Shown here: positions 43,970 to 53,685 of the stretch, in pieces
Layout of the letters: the number at the start of each line of letters is the position of its first letter
How positions within the stretch are numbered: position 1 is the stretch's first letter
From: Metabacillus litoralis
GTDB lineage: Bacteria > Bacillota > Bacilli > Bacillales > Bacillaceae
DNA: 64,000 bases
Reading direction: 5' to 3'
Assembly (NCBI RefSeq): GCF_003667825.1
Contig: NZ_CP033043.1
Span: 3,032,001 to 3,096,000, forward strand
Made by a program: the position numbers and the translations under genes
The notes under the pieces: generated by a model
The model's input: only the letters and a program-made list of their open reading frames with translations
Told to the model about the DNA's origin: nothing
Database searches by the model: none

Positions 43970-44965
43970 ATGGCAAAATCAAATAAAACCATCACACAAT
44001 GGTTGCGTTGGCCTATTCATTATCGTATTACCCTTATCGTACTACTCATCATTTTAGTATTTGGTGAAATCATTACTCTCGTAGAACCAAACGAGTTTCC
44101 AACCACTTTTGATGGAATTTGGTGGGCTCTTGTAACTGTCTCTACTGTTGGATTTGGTGATTATGTTCCACAAACGTATGTTGGAAGAGGTATTGCAATG
44201 ATCATGATTTTAGCTGGAGCCAGCTTTGTAACAGCCTATTTTGCTAGCGTTTCTTCAGCTGCTATAAAAAGACAACACTCATACCTTGAAGGAAATGTGA
44301 CTTTTTCTGGTGAAAATCATGTTATTTTAATTGGGTGGAATGAAAAAGCAAATGAAATGATTGATTCTTTACAAACTGTTAAGCCATATAAACAAATTGT
44401 CTTAATAGATGACTCGCTAAAAGAATCTCCATTAATTGAAAATGTTCATTTCATCCGTGGAAATCCAGCCCATGAGCAAACTTTACTTAAAGCGAATATC
44501 CAAGAAGCTGATGCAGCCATCATTACTGCTGATCAGCATAAAAACGAACAAGATGCAGATATGAACTCAATTCTTGTCCTTTTATCCCTAAAAGGACTTA
44601 ATCCAAATTTATACTGTGTGATCGAATTGCTAACAGAACAGCAAGCGAACAATGCTAGCAGAGCTGGAGCAAATGAAATAATTAAGTCTTATAAATTAAC
44701 AAGTCACTTTATTATGAGCAGTTACTTAGCGAAAAACGGTTTATCAAGCTTCTATTCTGAGCTTAACCCTGCAAGTGGTAACTTATTTCAAGTTCTTCCG
44801 GTAAATAAAGAGTTGATTGGCAAAACATTCAAAGATGCAAGTCACCAACTCCTCGAAAAAGAATCGATTTTAATTGGCATAAAAAGAGGAGAGGATACGA
44901 AAGTGAATCCGCCCCTCTCCTTTGAAATACAAGATCATGATTCTCTAATCGTTTTTACTCATTAA
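43970..44965 (+). CDS. yugO: potassium channel YugO with RCK domain
   Basis: The 331-residue protein has two membrane helices around a pore loop with the selectivity filter TVGFGD (59-64), then an RCK N domain (HVILIGWNEKANEMI) and an RCK C domain (from about 245). It is a K+ efflux channel; in B. subtilis YugO carries the electrical signals of biofilms. It is co-transcribed with mstX. Its stop codon overlaps that of the convergent yugN by 4 bp, so no terminator fits between them. Confidence 0.95.
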   Translation: MAKSNKTITQWLRWPIHYRITLIVLLIILVFGEIITLVEPNEFPTTFDGIWWALVTVSTVGFGDYVPQTYVGRGIAMIMILAGASFVTAYFASVSSAAIKRQHSYLEGNVTFSGENHVILIGWNEKANEMIDSLQTVKPYKQIVLIDDSLKESPLIENVHFIRGNPAHEQTLLKANIQEADAAIITADQHKNEQDADMNSILVLLSLKGLNPNLYCVIELLTEQQANNASRAGANEIIKSYKLTSHFIMSSYLAKNGLSSFYSELNPASGNLFQVLPVNKELIGKTFKDASHQLLEKESILIGIKRGEDTKVNPPLSFEIQDHDSLIVFTH

Positions 44966-45366
44966 TCAAGCAATACTGCCTCTAATTCCTTAACAAGCGC
45001 CTTCCCTAACTCAATATATTCTTCAGGGAAGGTTGCATCTTTATCCTGCGGCTCCTGGAATTGATCAAAAGAAGCACTAAAGTTCCCAATATGCACATGG
45101 TCATCTAATCCAATTTGATATTTATGTGATAAAAGAAAAGGTGTACCTAATTCTACTGTTGTATTTCTTGAATCCAGCTGTCCATCAACGGATGTAAATG
45201 GTACCCTTAAGAATTGATAACCAACCTCAGAATCAATTTTATAATCGAAGTAGCCATGATCATAATCCCAATTCCCACCTATCGTATATCCTAAAGGTTT
45301 AAGCTCCTGCTCTAGGTCATATAATTGAAATGTTTGTCCTTCTAACCTTGAACGAACTTCAATCAA
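44962..45366 (-). CDS. yugN: YugN-like protein
   Basis: The start is a TTG at 45366, seven bases after GGAGG; no ATG fits. The 134-residue soluble protein matches the YugN family of Bacillaceae (LEGQTFQLYDLEQELKPLGY, GGNWDYDHGYFDYKID, FLRVPFTSVDGQLDS). No function is known. Its location between yugO and pgi is as in B. subtilis. Confidence 0.88.
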   Translation of the reverse strand: MIEVRSRLEGQTFQLYDLEQELKPLGYTIGGNWDYDHGYFDYKIDSEVGYQFLRVPFTSVDGQLDSRNTTVELGTPFLLSHKYQIGLDDHVHIGNFSASFDQFQEPQDKDATFPEEYIELGKALVKELEAVLLD

Positions 45367-45528
45367 AGCAAATCCTCCTTTATCTTAGGTCTGTTAATAT
45401 TACATTTCTTCTTGCTGGTTTAGTGACCTCTTTCAAAAAACAAAGCCTACCCTATTAAAGGAAATGGCTTAACATCGCCTTTTCCTTAGATTTGCCTAAT
45501 ATAAGAAAATCATGACCATTAAAACGAA

Positions 45529-45557
45529 AAAAGGCCGACATGAATGTCGACCTTTTT
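45529..45557 (-). terminator. terminator of pgi
   Basis: AAAAAGGTCGACAT pairs with ATGTCGGCCTTTTT (one G-T pair) after the pgi stop codon. Confidence 0.8.
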
Positions 45558-45562
45558 CAAAA

Positions 45563-46915
45563 TTATTTTTCTAATCGTTTTTCAAGTTCTGCTTTCTTTT
45601 CTTCAAAGCCAGGCTTTCCAAGTAAAGCGAACATATTTACTTTATATGCTTCAACCCCTGGTTGATCAAATGGATTTACTCCTAGAAGATAACCACTCAT
45701 TGCACAAGCCTTTTCAAAGAAGTACACTAAATATCCGAGTGTGTATTCATCCATTTTTGGAATATTTACTACTAAGTTAGGTACCCCACCATCAGTATGA
45801 GCTAACATTGTTCCTTGGAATGCCTTTTTGTTAACAAAGTCTACTGATTTACCAGCAAGATAATTTAAACCATCTAAATCACTTTCTTCTGCCTCAATCG
45901 TTAATTCATGGCGAGGAGTCTCAACATTGATGACTGTTTCAAAAATGTCGCGACGTCCTTCCTGTACATATTGTCCTAAAGAGTGTAAGTCAGTTGAGAA
46001 GTTAGCTGAAGAAGGATAAATTCCTTTTTGGTCTTTCCCTTCACTTTCGCCAAATAATTGCTTCCACCATTCAGCAAAATACTGTAGTCCTGGCTCATAG
46101 TTAATTAGCATTTCAATCGTTTTTCCTTTGTTGTATAAAACATTACGGACAGCTGCGTATTGATATGCTGGATTTTCCTCAAGCTCGGATTTTCCGAAAT
46201 CTTCGCTTGCAGCTTGAGCACCCTTCATCATGGCTTCAATATCTACACCCGTTACAGCGATTGGTAATAATCCAACAGCTGTTAATATTGAATAACGACC
46301 TCCAACATCATCTGGAATGATGAATGACTCGTAACCTTCCTCAGTTGCAAGTGTTTTCAAAGCACCACGTGCTTTATCAGTTGTAGCATAAATACGTTGC
46401 TTCGCTTCAGATTTTCCGTACTTTTCTTCAAGAAGCTTTCTAAAAATACGGAATGCTAATGCTGGTTCAGTTGTTGTACCCGATTTAGAAATAACATTAA
46501 TCGAGAAATCTTTTCCTTCAAGTAAATCATGAAGATCCTTCATGTATGTAGAGCTGATGTTATTTCCTACAAAAATAACTTGTGGAGCTTGTCTTTGTTC
46601 TTTTGATAAAGAATTATAAAAAGAATGATTAAGCATTTCAATTGCAGCACGTGCTCCTAAATAAGAACCACCAATACCAATGACAAGAAGAACTTCTGAG
46701 TCGTTCTTAATTTTTTCAGCACTTTTTTGAATTCGAGCAAATTCTTCTTTATCATAATTGTTAGGAAGATCCACCCAACCTAAGTAGTCACTTCCAGCTC
46801 CTGTTTGCTCATGAATAGAATGATGAGCAACTTTCACAAAATCCCTTAAATATGTAAGTTCATGTTCGTTAAAAAAAGTTAAGGCACTAGAATAATCAAA
46901 GCTTACATGCGTCAT
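45563..46915 (-). CDS. pgi: glucose-6-phosphate isomerase
   Basis: The 450-residue cytoplasmic enzyme interconverts glucose-6-phosphate and fructose-6-phosphate. It has the sugar-phosphate motifs [18 protein letters not shown] and [35 protein letters not shown], and the catalytic His/Lys region [14 protein letters not shown] near the C-terminus. Length is normal for the short Firmicute form. It is monocistronic with a terminator right after the stop. Confidence 0.98.
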   Translation of the reverse strand: MTHVSFDYSSALTFFNEHELTYLRDFVKVAHHSIHEQTGAGSDYLGWVDLPNNYDKEEFARIQKSAEKIKNDSEVLLVIGIGGSYLGARAAIEMLNHSFYNSLSKEQRQAPQVIFVGNNISSTYMKDLHDLLEGKDFSINVISKSGTTTEPALAFRIFRKLLEEKYGKSEAKQRIYATTDKARGALKTLATEEGYESFIIPDDVGGRYSILTAVGLLPIAVTGVDIEAMMKGAQAASEDFGKSELEENPAYQYAAVRNVLYNKGKTIEMLINYEPGLQYFAEWWKQLFGESEGKDQKGIYPSSANFSTDLHSLGQYVQEGRRDIFETVINVETPRHELTIEAEESDLDGLNYLAGKSVDFVNKKAFQGTMLAHTDGGVPNLVVNIPKMDEYTLGYLVYFFEKACAMSGYLLGVNPFDQPGVEAYKVNMFALLGKPGFEEKKAELEKRLEK

Positions 46916-47054
46916 AACATTTTTCCTCCAATGTTTACTATTTGTTTATAGCTAATAACAACTTTATCTAAACTACATGTGTAAATCAAGTATAGATCTT
47001 TATGTAACCGCTAACATATTCAATCTTTTCTGACAATTCATTTACATAATAAAG

Positions 47055-47080
47055 CAAACACGGAGTAACCCCCGTGTTTG
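47055..47080 (-). terminator. terminator of yugJ
   Basis: CAAACACGG pairs perfectly with CCGTGTTTG, 13 bp past the stop codon of the alcohol dehydrogenase gene. Confidence 0.75.
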
Positions 47081-47092
47081 AATATTTTTAAT

Positions 47093-48256
47093 TTATAGAG
47101 ATGCTGTTAAGATCGCAACCACATCGTCTTTATTTAAAGATTTAAAATTACCGAATTCTCCATTAATCATTGCTTTATCAGCCATTAAATCAATGTTTTC
47201 ATCATTAATATCATAATCTTTTAAACGACTAGGTGCTCCAATACTGCTCCAAAACTCACGAAGTTTATCAATGCCTTCAAGAGCAACTGTTCGGTCGTCT
47301 TTACCAGAAGGATCGACATCAAAAACATTAACAGCCATTTGTACAAAACGAGATACATTTTGATCTAGGTTATGCTTCATCCAGTTAGGAAACAGAATCG
47401 CTAATCCACCGGCATGCGGAATATCATAAACAGCAGAAACAGCATGTTCAATATTATGACTTGCCCAATCTCCTCGATACCCCATTTGAAGTTGGCCATT
47501 TAATGCAATCGTACCGGAGTAAAGAATCGTTTCACGAAGCTCGTAATTTTCTAGATCATTTATTAGCTTAGGAGCTGCTTCAATAACTGTTTTCAATGTT
47601 GCCTCACAGAAGCGGTCTTGTAAAGGTGTATTTTTTGTATGATGAAAATATTGTTCAAATACATGTGACATCATATCAACAATGCCATATACCGTTTGAT
47701 CTTTTGGTACAGTGAACGTATTTACTGGATCTAATATTGAAAATTTAGGAAATGTTAAAGGACTACCCCAACCATATTTTTCTTTTGTTTCCCAATTCGT
47801 TATAACAGAACCAGAGTTCATCTCAGAACCTGTTGCAGCTAATGTTAATACTGTACCAAATGGCACAGCTTCTGTAGGAATATGTTTCTTAGTCACAATA
47901 TCCCAAGCATCACCATCATATTTCGCCCCAACAGAAATGGCCTTTGTACAGTCGATTACACTTCCTCCACCTACTGCTAATATAAAATCAATATTCTCTT
48001 TTTTACATATCTCAACGCCACGATGAACCGTTGATAACCTAGGGTTTGGTTCAACTCCAGACAATTCATATACTTCAAGGTTATTTTTCTCTAAAATTTG
48101 AATGACTTTGTCATAGAGACCATTGCGCTTAATACTTCCTCCACCATATACAACAAGAACCTTTTTTCCGTACTTTGGAACTTCATTTTCAAGTTGTTCT
48201 ACCTGTCCCTTACCAAAGATTAATTTAGTGGGATTATAGTATGTAAAATTATCCAT
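47093..48256 (-). CDS. yugJ: iron-containing alcohol dehydrogenase YugJ (butanol dehydrogenase-like)
   Basis: The 387-residue group III alcohol dehydrogenase shows the NAD(P)-binding [15 protein letters not shown] and [22 protein letters not shown], and metal ligands in the region [12 protein letters not shown] and [19 protein letters not shown] (Asp and three His). It reduces aldehydes to alcohols with NADH or NADPH. It is closest in pattern to B. subtilis YugJ; the second paralogue yugK present there is absent here. Confidence 0.93.
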   Translation of the reverse strand: MDNFTYYNPTKLIFGKGQVEQLENEVPKYGKKVLVVYGGGSIKRNGLYDKVIQILEKNNLEVYELSGVEPNPRLSTVHRGVEICKKENIDFILAVGGGSVIDCTKAISVGAKYDGDAWDIVTKKHIPTEAVPFGTVLTLAATGSEMNSGSVITNWETKEKYGWGSPLTFPKFSILDPVNTFTVPKDQTVYGIVDMMSHVFEQYFHHTKNTPLQDRFCEATLKTVIEAAPKLINDLENYELRETILYSGTIALNGQLQMGYRGDWASHNIEHAVSAVYDIPHAGGLAILFPNWMKHNLDQNVSRFVQMAVNVFDVDPSGKDDRTVALEGIDKLREFWSSIGAPSRLKDYDINDENIDLMADKAMINGEFGNFKSLNKDDVVAILTASL

Positions 48257-48400
48257 TTATATCGCCTCCATATTTAGATTATGTAATTTCCTGATTTTAT
48301 TGTAAAGAAATGTGCTTTTATTAAAATTTTCTTTGAATAGTTTTTTTGTTTTTTCGCAAGATATAAGTGTAGTTAACAACTAAGGAGGTTGTAAATAAAA

Positions 48401-48631
48401 ATGAGCGCAATTCAACGTATAGCACTTGTACTTACGATAATAGGAGCAATTAACTGGGGACTAATTGGTTTTTTCCAATTTGATCTAGTAGCAGCTATCT
48501 TCGGCGGCCAGGATTCAGCATTATCACGAATCATTTACGGTTTAGTTGGTATTGCTGGTTTAATCAATCTTGGTCTGTTATTCAAACCTTCTGAAGAAGT
48601 AGCAAGAGAACCTCGCCCAGAAGCTCGATAA
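48401..48631 (+). CDS. yuzA: DUF378 membrane protein YuzA
   Basis: The 76-residue protein has two hydrophobic helices (7-28 and 43-63) and the DUF378 pattern INWGLIGFFQFDLVAAIFG and IIYGLVGIAGL. Function is unknown. It is divergent from yugJ and convergent with yugI, as in B. subtilis. The ATG follows AAGGAGG. Confidence 0.9.
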   Translation: MSAIQRIALVLTIIGAINWGLIGFFQFDLVAAIFGGQDSALSRIIYGLVGIAGLINLGLLFKPSEEVAREPRPEAR

Positions 48632-48640
48632 GAGTGAAGA

Positions 48641-48672
48641 AAAAAGAGTTAACTTCGGTTAGCTCTTTTTTT
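48641..48672 (+). terminator. terminator of yuzA
   Basis: AAAAAGAGTTAAC pairs with GGTTAGCTCTTTTT around TTC, followed by a T-run. Confidence 0.8.
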
Positions 48673-48691
48673 ATTTTTGATTAAAGGGAAT

Positions 48692-48724
48692 AAAAAAAGA
48701 CGAACACCCTGTGTTCATCTTTTC
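48692..48724 (-). terminator. terminator of yugI
   Basis: A hairpin of AAAGATGAACAC with GTGTTCGTCTTT and T-run on the minus strand follows the yugI stop codon. Confidence 0.8.
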
Positions 48725-48732
48725 TTCGTTCA

Positions 48733-49131
48733 TTATTTTTTAATTTCTTCACGTTTTGATTGCTCAATCCACTCTTCAAGCTTGTCTTTTAATGTGTTGA
48801 AACCTTGTGGAGTTTCTGTTTCAGCTTTTACAGTTGCTTGACGTTTTTTAGGTCTTTTTGGAGCTTCTTGCTTTTCTTCAGCAGGTGCTTCTTGAGTAGC
48901 ACGGATTGATAAGCTGATTTTCCCAGATTTTTCGTCAATAGAAAGAACTTTTACTTGAACTTCATCATTAACGTTTAAGTGCTCATTAACATCTTTAACA
49001 AAACCATGTGTAATTTCTGAGATGTGAACAAGTCCTTGTGTTTCTTCATCTAGTGCAACAAATGCACCATATGGCTGAATACCTGTTACTTTTCCTGTAT
49101 GAACACTTCCTATTTCGTACTTCGCTGTCAT
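48733..49131 (-). CDS. yugI: S1-domain RNA-binding protein YugI (general stress protein 13)
   Basis: The 132-residue protein has one S1 RNA-binding domain (residues 4-75; GSVHTGKVTGIQPYGAFVALDE in outline, GLVHISEITHGFV, VKVLSIDEKSGKISLSIR), a Lys/Glu/Pro-rich linker and a short helical tail. It belongs to the GSP13 family, which associates with ribosomes. A strong consensus sigma-A promoter lies upstream at 49185-49213, so high basal expression is expected. Confidence 0.93.
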   Translation of the reverse strand: MTAKYEIGSVHTGKVTGIQPYGAFVALDEETQGLVHISEITHGFVKDVNEHLNVNDEVQVKVLSIDEKSGKISLSIRATQEAPAEEKQEAPKRPKKRQATVKAETETPQGFNTLKDKLEEWIEQSKREEIKK

Positions 49132-49184
49132 AATAACACTCCTATTTTCCTTATAATTATATGTCCCATTATACGCAATTAAAA

Positions 49185-49213
49185 ATTATATCATATCTTT
49201 GCGTCTTTGACAA
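49185..49213 (-). promoter_or_regulatory. strong sigma-A promoter of yugI
   Basis: On the minus strand TTGTCA and a perfect TATAAT are separated by exactly 17 bp, 54 bp before the yugI start. Confidence 0.75.
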
Positions 49214-49257
49214 AAATAAATATTTTTGATCTCATTTTTTAGTATACCCAAAAAAGA

Positions 49258-49282
49258 AAAAGCAACGATGAATTCGTTACTT
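49258..49282 (-). terminator. terminator of the sigma/anti-sigma operon
   Basis: AAAGTAACGA pairs with TCGTTGCTTT, followed by T residues on the minus strand, right at the stop codon of the gene at 49282. Confidence 0.7.
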
Positions 49283-50940
49283 TAAGGCATTGGCTTATAC
49301 ACAATTTTTGGGTATCCATTTTCTAGACGAAGCTCAAGTGAAACCGTTTCTCCATCCCCTTTTATATAAATATGATTGATAACCTCTCCGTTTTCTTGAT
49401 ACTGAAATTCAACCATCGTAACTTCGTTTGATAAAGTCTGGAAGTCAGTAGAACTTATCTCGGAAATAAATTGACTTTTATCAGGTATGTTTGTGCCTTC
49501 TCCTTTATATAAGAGGTTATAAGCCATATCATAATCTCCAGTTATCACTGCATACATATAGATTCTTGCCACAACTAAATCAATTGTATTTGTTCCCGCA
49601 AACGGTCCATCAAACACTTTATCGTTATTAGTTCTTTTGTATTCCTCATATGTTGCTACCATTTGATCTGTTAGAGGCAACAGGTTCACGCTTAATCCAT
49701 TTGGAATAATTTTCAATTTCAAAAGGATGAGAGACTCTACTTGATTCTCAAGCTCTTCCGTTAGATGAAAATCACTGTCCTTAAGTTCACTTAAAAAAGC
49801 ATCAACTATTTGTGAAGACGTTGTATTATTGTTTTCAGAAATAAACTTCTCAAAACCTGATATGATCTCCTCTTTAACTCTTGCCTCATTAGTTGTAATC
49901 TGAGAATTTTCTGTTCCTGTCAAATAGTTTTTCATTAGATCTTGAAACAATATTTTCAAATCATTTATATTAGAAAAATTAGGGTGTTTGATTATGATTG
50001 ACTCTAGCTGAATCAATCTAGTTTCAAGTTCATCACGACTGATGACTAATTCAGCGTCTACTTTATATCTTTTGTTTTTCTGAATATCCAGAAATAGTTT
50101 TAGTTCTTCTGATAATTTCTCAGAAAAAGTCTCTGAAATTTTGCCATAATCAACGGTAAAAGAGATCATTCCTTCACCATCATCAACAAAAATGTAACCG
50201 TTACCCTTCATTTCATCCACTAAGTTCAAATAGTCTTCTGATCCATTTTTTACGCTACCACTATTAAGTTGTTGAACATAGTCTTTAACGTTAGAAACAT
50301 CTATACTCTGTTCCTTAAAGTTCATTTCCCACCGATCTGTATATCGTTCTTTTAATAGCTCTAATTTCTCAATATAATGAAGAATTTGTTCATCACTTAT
50401 ATCACTTTGATCTTTTAACATAGTAAATTCTGTAAAAGGCATTGATACTCGATATTCAATAATTTTTTTAACATTATTCATATAGTTTTTTAACTCTGTT
50501 TGCGATTTATAACTCTTTCTCTCTTCAAAGGCTGAAACTGCACTTTTAGCTTCCTGGACAAACTGATATTGTTCTACATTTTTGGTTTGGAGAGAAGCAT
50601 TTAACTCATCTACTTTTCTTTCATAAAATCCTCTTATCTCATATGTTGCCGCTTCAATGTCTGAAGTTGTTACGGGCTGTTGGTTCATATTCTCCTCTGT
50701 TGGATGATTCCAATTCGTGTTTTCCGGTTGCTTTAGAAGTTGTACACCAAGGATTCCTCCAATTAAAAGTACACCAATAAAGGAGGCAACATACGGTAGT
50801 TGAAGTTTCATGCGCTTTTTATACGGCTTTTCCGATTTTTTTACCTCATTCACTAGTTTATCTACAGAGGAAACTGAGGGCACTTGTTCGTATGAGTTTT
50901 TTAAGTTTCTCATTCGTTCTTCAAATAATTTATCATCCAT
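49282..50940 (-). CDS. single-pass membrane protein, probable anti-sigma factor
   Basis: The ATG at 50940 follows AGAAGGTG and overlaps the sigma gene's end by 8 bp; a longer frame has no ribosome site. The 552-residue product has a short cytoplasmic N-terminus (1-48) with no zinc-binding anti-sigma motif, one membrane helix (about 49-69), and a large extracytoplasmic region that is mostly helical with a beta-rich C-terminal domain. Coupling to an ECF sigma gene is the main evidence for an anti-sigma role. The sensed signal is unknown, and the large outside domain suggests an envelope signal. Confidence 0.65.
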   Translation of the reverse strand: MDDKLFEERMRNLKNSYEQVPSVSSVDKLVNEVKKSEKPYKKRMKLQLPYVASFIGVLLIGGILGVQLLKQPENTNWNHPTEENMNQQPVTTSDIEAATYEIRGFYERKVDELNASLQTKNVEQYQFVQEAKSAVSAFEERKSYKSQTELKNYMNNVKKIIEYRVSMPFTEFTMLKDQSDISDEQILHYIEKLELLKERYTDRWEMNFKEQSIDVSNVKDYVQQLNSGSVKNGSEDYLNLVDEMKGNGYIFVDDGEGMISFTVDYGKISETFSEKLSEELKLFLDIQKNKRYKVDAELVISRDELETRLIQLESIIIKHPNFSNINDLKILFQDLMKNYLTGTENSQITTNEARVKEEIISGFEKFISENNNTTSSQIVDAFLSELKDSDFHLTEELENQVESLILLKLKIIPNGLSVNLLPLTDQMVATYEEYKRTNNDKVFDGPFAGTNTIDLVVARIYMYAVITGDYDMAYNLLYKGEGTNIPDKSQFISEISSTDFQTLSNEVTMVEFQYQENGEVINHIYIKGDGETVSLELRLENGYPKIVYKPMP

Positions 50941-51493
50941 GTATGTCACCTTCTTTCTTATCAAGTTCTTCAATGACTTTTTTCAACATTGTTTTCCCTC
51001 GTAATATTCGTGTTTTAACTGTAGATAATGAAATAGACATAATTTCTGCAATTTCCTCATACTTCTTTTCATGAAAATAAAAAAGAACGATTGGTATCCG
51101 ATATTTCTCATCTAGCCTTTGTATCGCTAAATGAAGTACCCGATCTTCCTCATTACGTAAAACCTCAGCTTCTGTTTCAGGGTAATACTCCTGTCGAAAG
51201 TCTTGTTGTATTTTAAAAACCTTCCGTAGATTAGATTGTCGTTTTCTAGCAAAGTCCCTCGTCACATTAAGTGTTATTTTATATAGCCAAGTAGAAAATT
51301 TCGCCTTAGTAAACTGATCTATAAATCGATACACACGAATAAATACTTCCTGTGTAATATCTTCTATCTCATCCTGTCTGTTCCCTAATTGATAAGCAAA
51401 CTTCTCCACAACAGGATAATGAAGTTCAACAAGCTGCTGAAAAGCTAACATATTTCCCTGTTTGGCCTTTTTAATTAATTCTTCTTCGGTCAT
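50933..51493 (-). CDS. ECF RNA polymerase sigma factor
   Basis: The 186-residue sigma factor has region 2 (about 10-85; EDITQEVFIRVYRFIDQF, FSTWLYKITLNVTRDFARKR) and region 4 (about 120-175; YRIPIVLFYFHEKKYEEIAEIMSISLSTVKTRILRG). It heads a two-gene operon with the probable anti-sigma gene. Its upstream region has an ECF-type promoter, suggesting autoregulation. This pair is absent from the matching place in B. subtilis, between yugI and alaT. Which of the ECF groups it belongs to is not clear. Confidence 0.93.
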   Translation of the reverse strand: MTEEELIKKAKQGNMLAFQQLVELHYPVVEKFAYQLGNRQDEIEDITQEVFIRVYRFIDQFTKAKFSTWLYKITLNVTRDFARKRQSNLRKVFKIQQDFRQEYYPETEAEVLRNEEDRVLHLAIQRLDEKYRIPIVLFYFHEKKYEEIAEIMSISLSTVKTRILRGKTMLKKVIEELDKKEGDIHG

Positions 51494-51523
51494 GTGTCCC
51501 TGCCCTCCTCTTTCATGTTATTT

Positions 51524-51550
51524 AACGCCATCATGTTCGACATTGTTTCA
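51524..51550 (-). promoter_or_regulatory. ECF-type autoregulatory promoter
   Basis: On the minus strand TGAAAC (-35) and CGTTAA (-10, beginning CGTT) are separated by 17 bp, 31 bp before the sigma start codon. TGAAAC with a CGTC/CGTT -10 is the usual Bacillus ECF promoter form. Confidence 0.55.
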
Positions 51551-51620
51551 TTTGGGAATTAACTTTAATGAGGATTTATAGAGAGAGGAAAAATCTAATT
51601 ATAGGTTTAAACCACATAAA

Positions 51621-51667
51621 AAAGAGGGAATAATACAAGCATAAGGCTTTCTAGTATTCCCCCTTTT
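51621..51667 (-). terminator. probable terminator of alaT
   Basis: AAAGGGGGAATACTA pairs imperfectly with TATTATTCCCTCTTT with T-run on the minus strand. A second hairpin with plus-strand T-run (GAGCTGATC/GGTCAGCT) lies at 51678-51700. Confidence 0.55.
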
Positions 51668-51725
51668 GTTTCTATATGAGCTGATCAACTGGTCAGCTTT
51701 TTTTAGTTGAGTTTTAAACTTACAC

Positions 51726-52898
51726 TCATACTTTTTGTTTTTGAACAAAACGTTGCATTCTTCTTAATGATTCTTGAAGCTGTTCTAATGAAGAGGCATA
51801 GGAGCATCGGATATACCCTTCGCCGCTTTCCCCAAACACGCTACCTGGAACAACAGCCACTCTTTCTTCCATGAGAAGCTTTTCTGCAAATTCTTCTGAC
51901 GAAAGGTTTGTTTCCTTTATAGAAGGAAATGCGTAAAACGCACCACCTGGTACATGACAAGTAAGCCCCATTTCTGTTAATGCATTAACAAAAAGGTTTC
52001 GTCGTTGCCTGTAGCTTTTTTTCATATGCGAAACATCTTCTTTGCCATTCTTAATTGCTTCGATTGCAGCATATTGAGCCATAGAAGGTGCACACATCAT
52101 TGTGTATTGATGAATTTTTAACATAGCGCTTAAAAATTCAGGCTGTGCAGCTACATAACCTAAACGCCAGCCTGTCATGGCAAATCCTTTCGAAAATCCT
52201 GAAACAAGGATTGTCCGTTCTACCATTCCATCAATCGAAACAAAGCTTGTATACACATCATCATAGGTAAGCTCAGCATAGATTTCATCTGAAATAACCA
52301 ATAAATCATACTTTTCAATAATTTTCGCTATTTTTTCCAAGTCTTCTTTATTAAGGAGTGTTCCAGTTGGATTATTTGGTGAGCACAAAATAATCGCTTT
52401 TGTTTTATTCGTGATTGCCTTTTCTAAATCTGAAGGCTGAAGCTTGAACTCCATTTCACCGCTCGTTTGAACGGATACTGGTACCCCACCAGCAAGAGAT
52501 ATTAGCGATGAATAAGATACGAAGCTAGGCTCAATGACAATAACCTCATCACCAGGGTTTACAATGGCTCTAAGTGCAAGGTCAAGAGCTTGGCTTGCCC
52601 CAACTGTTACTAACAATTCCTCTGAAGGACTATAGCTCACATTGGTTTTTTCTTTAAGATAATGACTTATTTCTTTTCTTAACTCAAGAAGGCCTGCATT
52701 TGCTGTGTAGGAGGTATATCCTTGCTCTAAGGAAAGGATACTTGCTTCTCTTACATTCCAAGGTGTAACGAAATCAGGTTCACCAACACCTAATGAAATA
52801 ACACCTTCCATACTTGCTGCTAGGTCAAAGAACTTGCGTATTCCTGATGGTTTTAAGCCTTTGACTGTACTTGAAAGGTAATGCGTTGGTTCAATCAT
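51726..52898 (-). CDS. alaT: alanine transaminase AlaT (class I aminotransferase)
   Basis: The 390-residue fold-type I PLP enzyme shows the substrate/PLP motifs VGEPDFVTPWNV, TVGASQALDLALRA, CSPNNPTGT, ISDEIYAEL, the PLP lysine in SGFSKGFAMTGWRLGY, and the carboxylate-binding Arg in GYIRCSYA. It overlaps alaR by 4 bp; this pair is the alanine biosynthesis operon of B. subtilis, where AlaT makes alanine from pyruvate with AlaR as its regulator. A general aspartate/aromatic aminotransferase role cannot be excluded by motif alone. Confidence 0.93.
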   Translation of the reverse strand: MIEPTHYLSSTVKGLKPSGIRKFFDLAASMEGVISLGVGEPDFVTPWNVREASILSLEQGYTSYTANAGLLELRKEISHYLKEKTNVSYSPSEELLVTVGASQALDLALRAIVNPGDEVIVIEPSFVSYSSLISLAGGVPVSVQTSGEMEFKLQPSDLEKAITNKTKAIILCSPNNPTGTLLNKEDLEKIAKIIEKYDLLVISDEIYAELTYDDVYTSFVSIDGMVERTILVSGFSKGFAMTGWRLGYVAAQPEFLSAMLKIHQYTMMCAPSMAQYAAIEAIKNGKEDVSHMKKSYRQRRNLFVNALTEMGLTCHVPGGAFYAFPSIKETNLSSEEFAEKLLMEERVAVVPGSVFGESGEGYIRCSYASSLEQLQESLRRMQRFVQKQKV

Positions 52899-53395
52899 GG
52901 TGATACCACAATTCTCTTATCCTCATCATCTTGTTCAAATATAGTACCATCATGTTTATATTTCTTTAAGATAAAATGAGTTGTTGTAGACAATACAGAG
53001 TCTAAAGTTGAAAGCTTTTCAGAAACAAATTGTGCAATAGCTGACATCGATTTTCCTTCTATTATGACTGAAAGGTCGTAAGCACCTGACATTAAGTAAA
53101 CAGACTTTACTTCATTAAAACGATAAATTCGACTTGCAATATCATCGAAGCCTACTCCTCTTTTTGGCTGAACTTTTACATCAATCATGGCTTTTACACC
53201 TTCGTGCCCATCAACCTTACGCCAATTCACCTGTGCTGTATAATCAACAATAATACGTTGATCTTCAAGATTTTTAATTATCTTTCTCGTTTCTTCTTCT
53301 GATAAGTCAATCATTTTGGCGATTTGTTCTGCAGTCAAGCGGCAGTCATCTTGTAATATTTCTAATAACTCTACTTCCTTTTCACTAAACTTCAT
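52895..53395 (-). CDS. alaR: Lrp/AsnC family regulator AlaR
   Basis: The 166-residue protein has an N-terminal HTH (5-60; LLEILQDDCRLTAEQIAKMIDLSEEETRKIIKNLE in outline) and a C-terminal RAM ligand-binding domain (about 65-150). It is the first gene of the alaR-alaT operon, with a 4-bp overlap, and by synteny the activator of alaT. It probably senses alanine or a related amino acid. SD is AGGAGTGGTG. Confidence 0.93.
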   Translation of the reverse strand: MKFSEKEVELLEILQDDCRLTAEQIAKMIDLSEEETRKIIKNLEDQRIIVDYTAQVNWRKVDGHEGVKAMIDVKVQPKRGVGFDDIASRIYRFNEVKSVYLMSGAYDLSVIIEGKSMSAIAQFVSEKLSTLDSVLSTTTHFILKKYKHDGTIFEQDDEDKRIVVSP

Positions 53396-53685
53396 TTTTC
53401 ACCACTCCTACTTTTCAAATCTTCAGATAATTATACCACCATATTGCTCGTTTTTCATACGTTTCACAAAAAGAAAAAAGGGTAGATTTTTACATGAGTG
53501 TTTTTTAAAATCCCGGTAAAAAATATGAAAAAACATTGTTCTTCTTTAACAGCCTATTAGGTTAAACTACGTTACCTTAAAAGCTATACTCCTAAATGAC
53601 AAGCAGCAAATTCAGTGTGTTAAGTCAAACACATATTTTATCATACAATCCGGCAATATATATAGGAAAAATGGAGTGAATGCTT

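Noticed and set aside
48340..48400. Sigma-B promoter before yuzA
   Set aside because: A GTTTTTT run is present but no GGGTAT-type -10 at the right distance.
51678..51700. Hairpin GAGCTGATC/GGTCAGCT with T-run on the plus strand as a terminator of a rightward transcript
   Set aside because: No rightward gene precedes it; it may only support the leftward alaT terminator, so it is not listed as a separate terminator.
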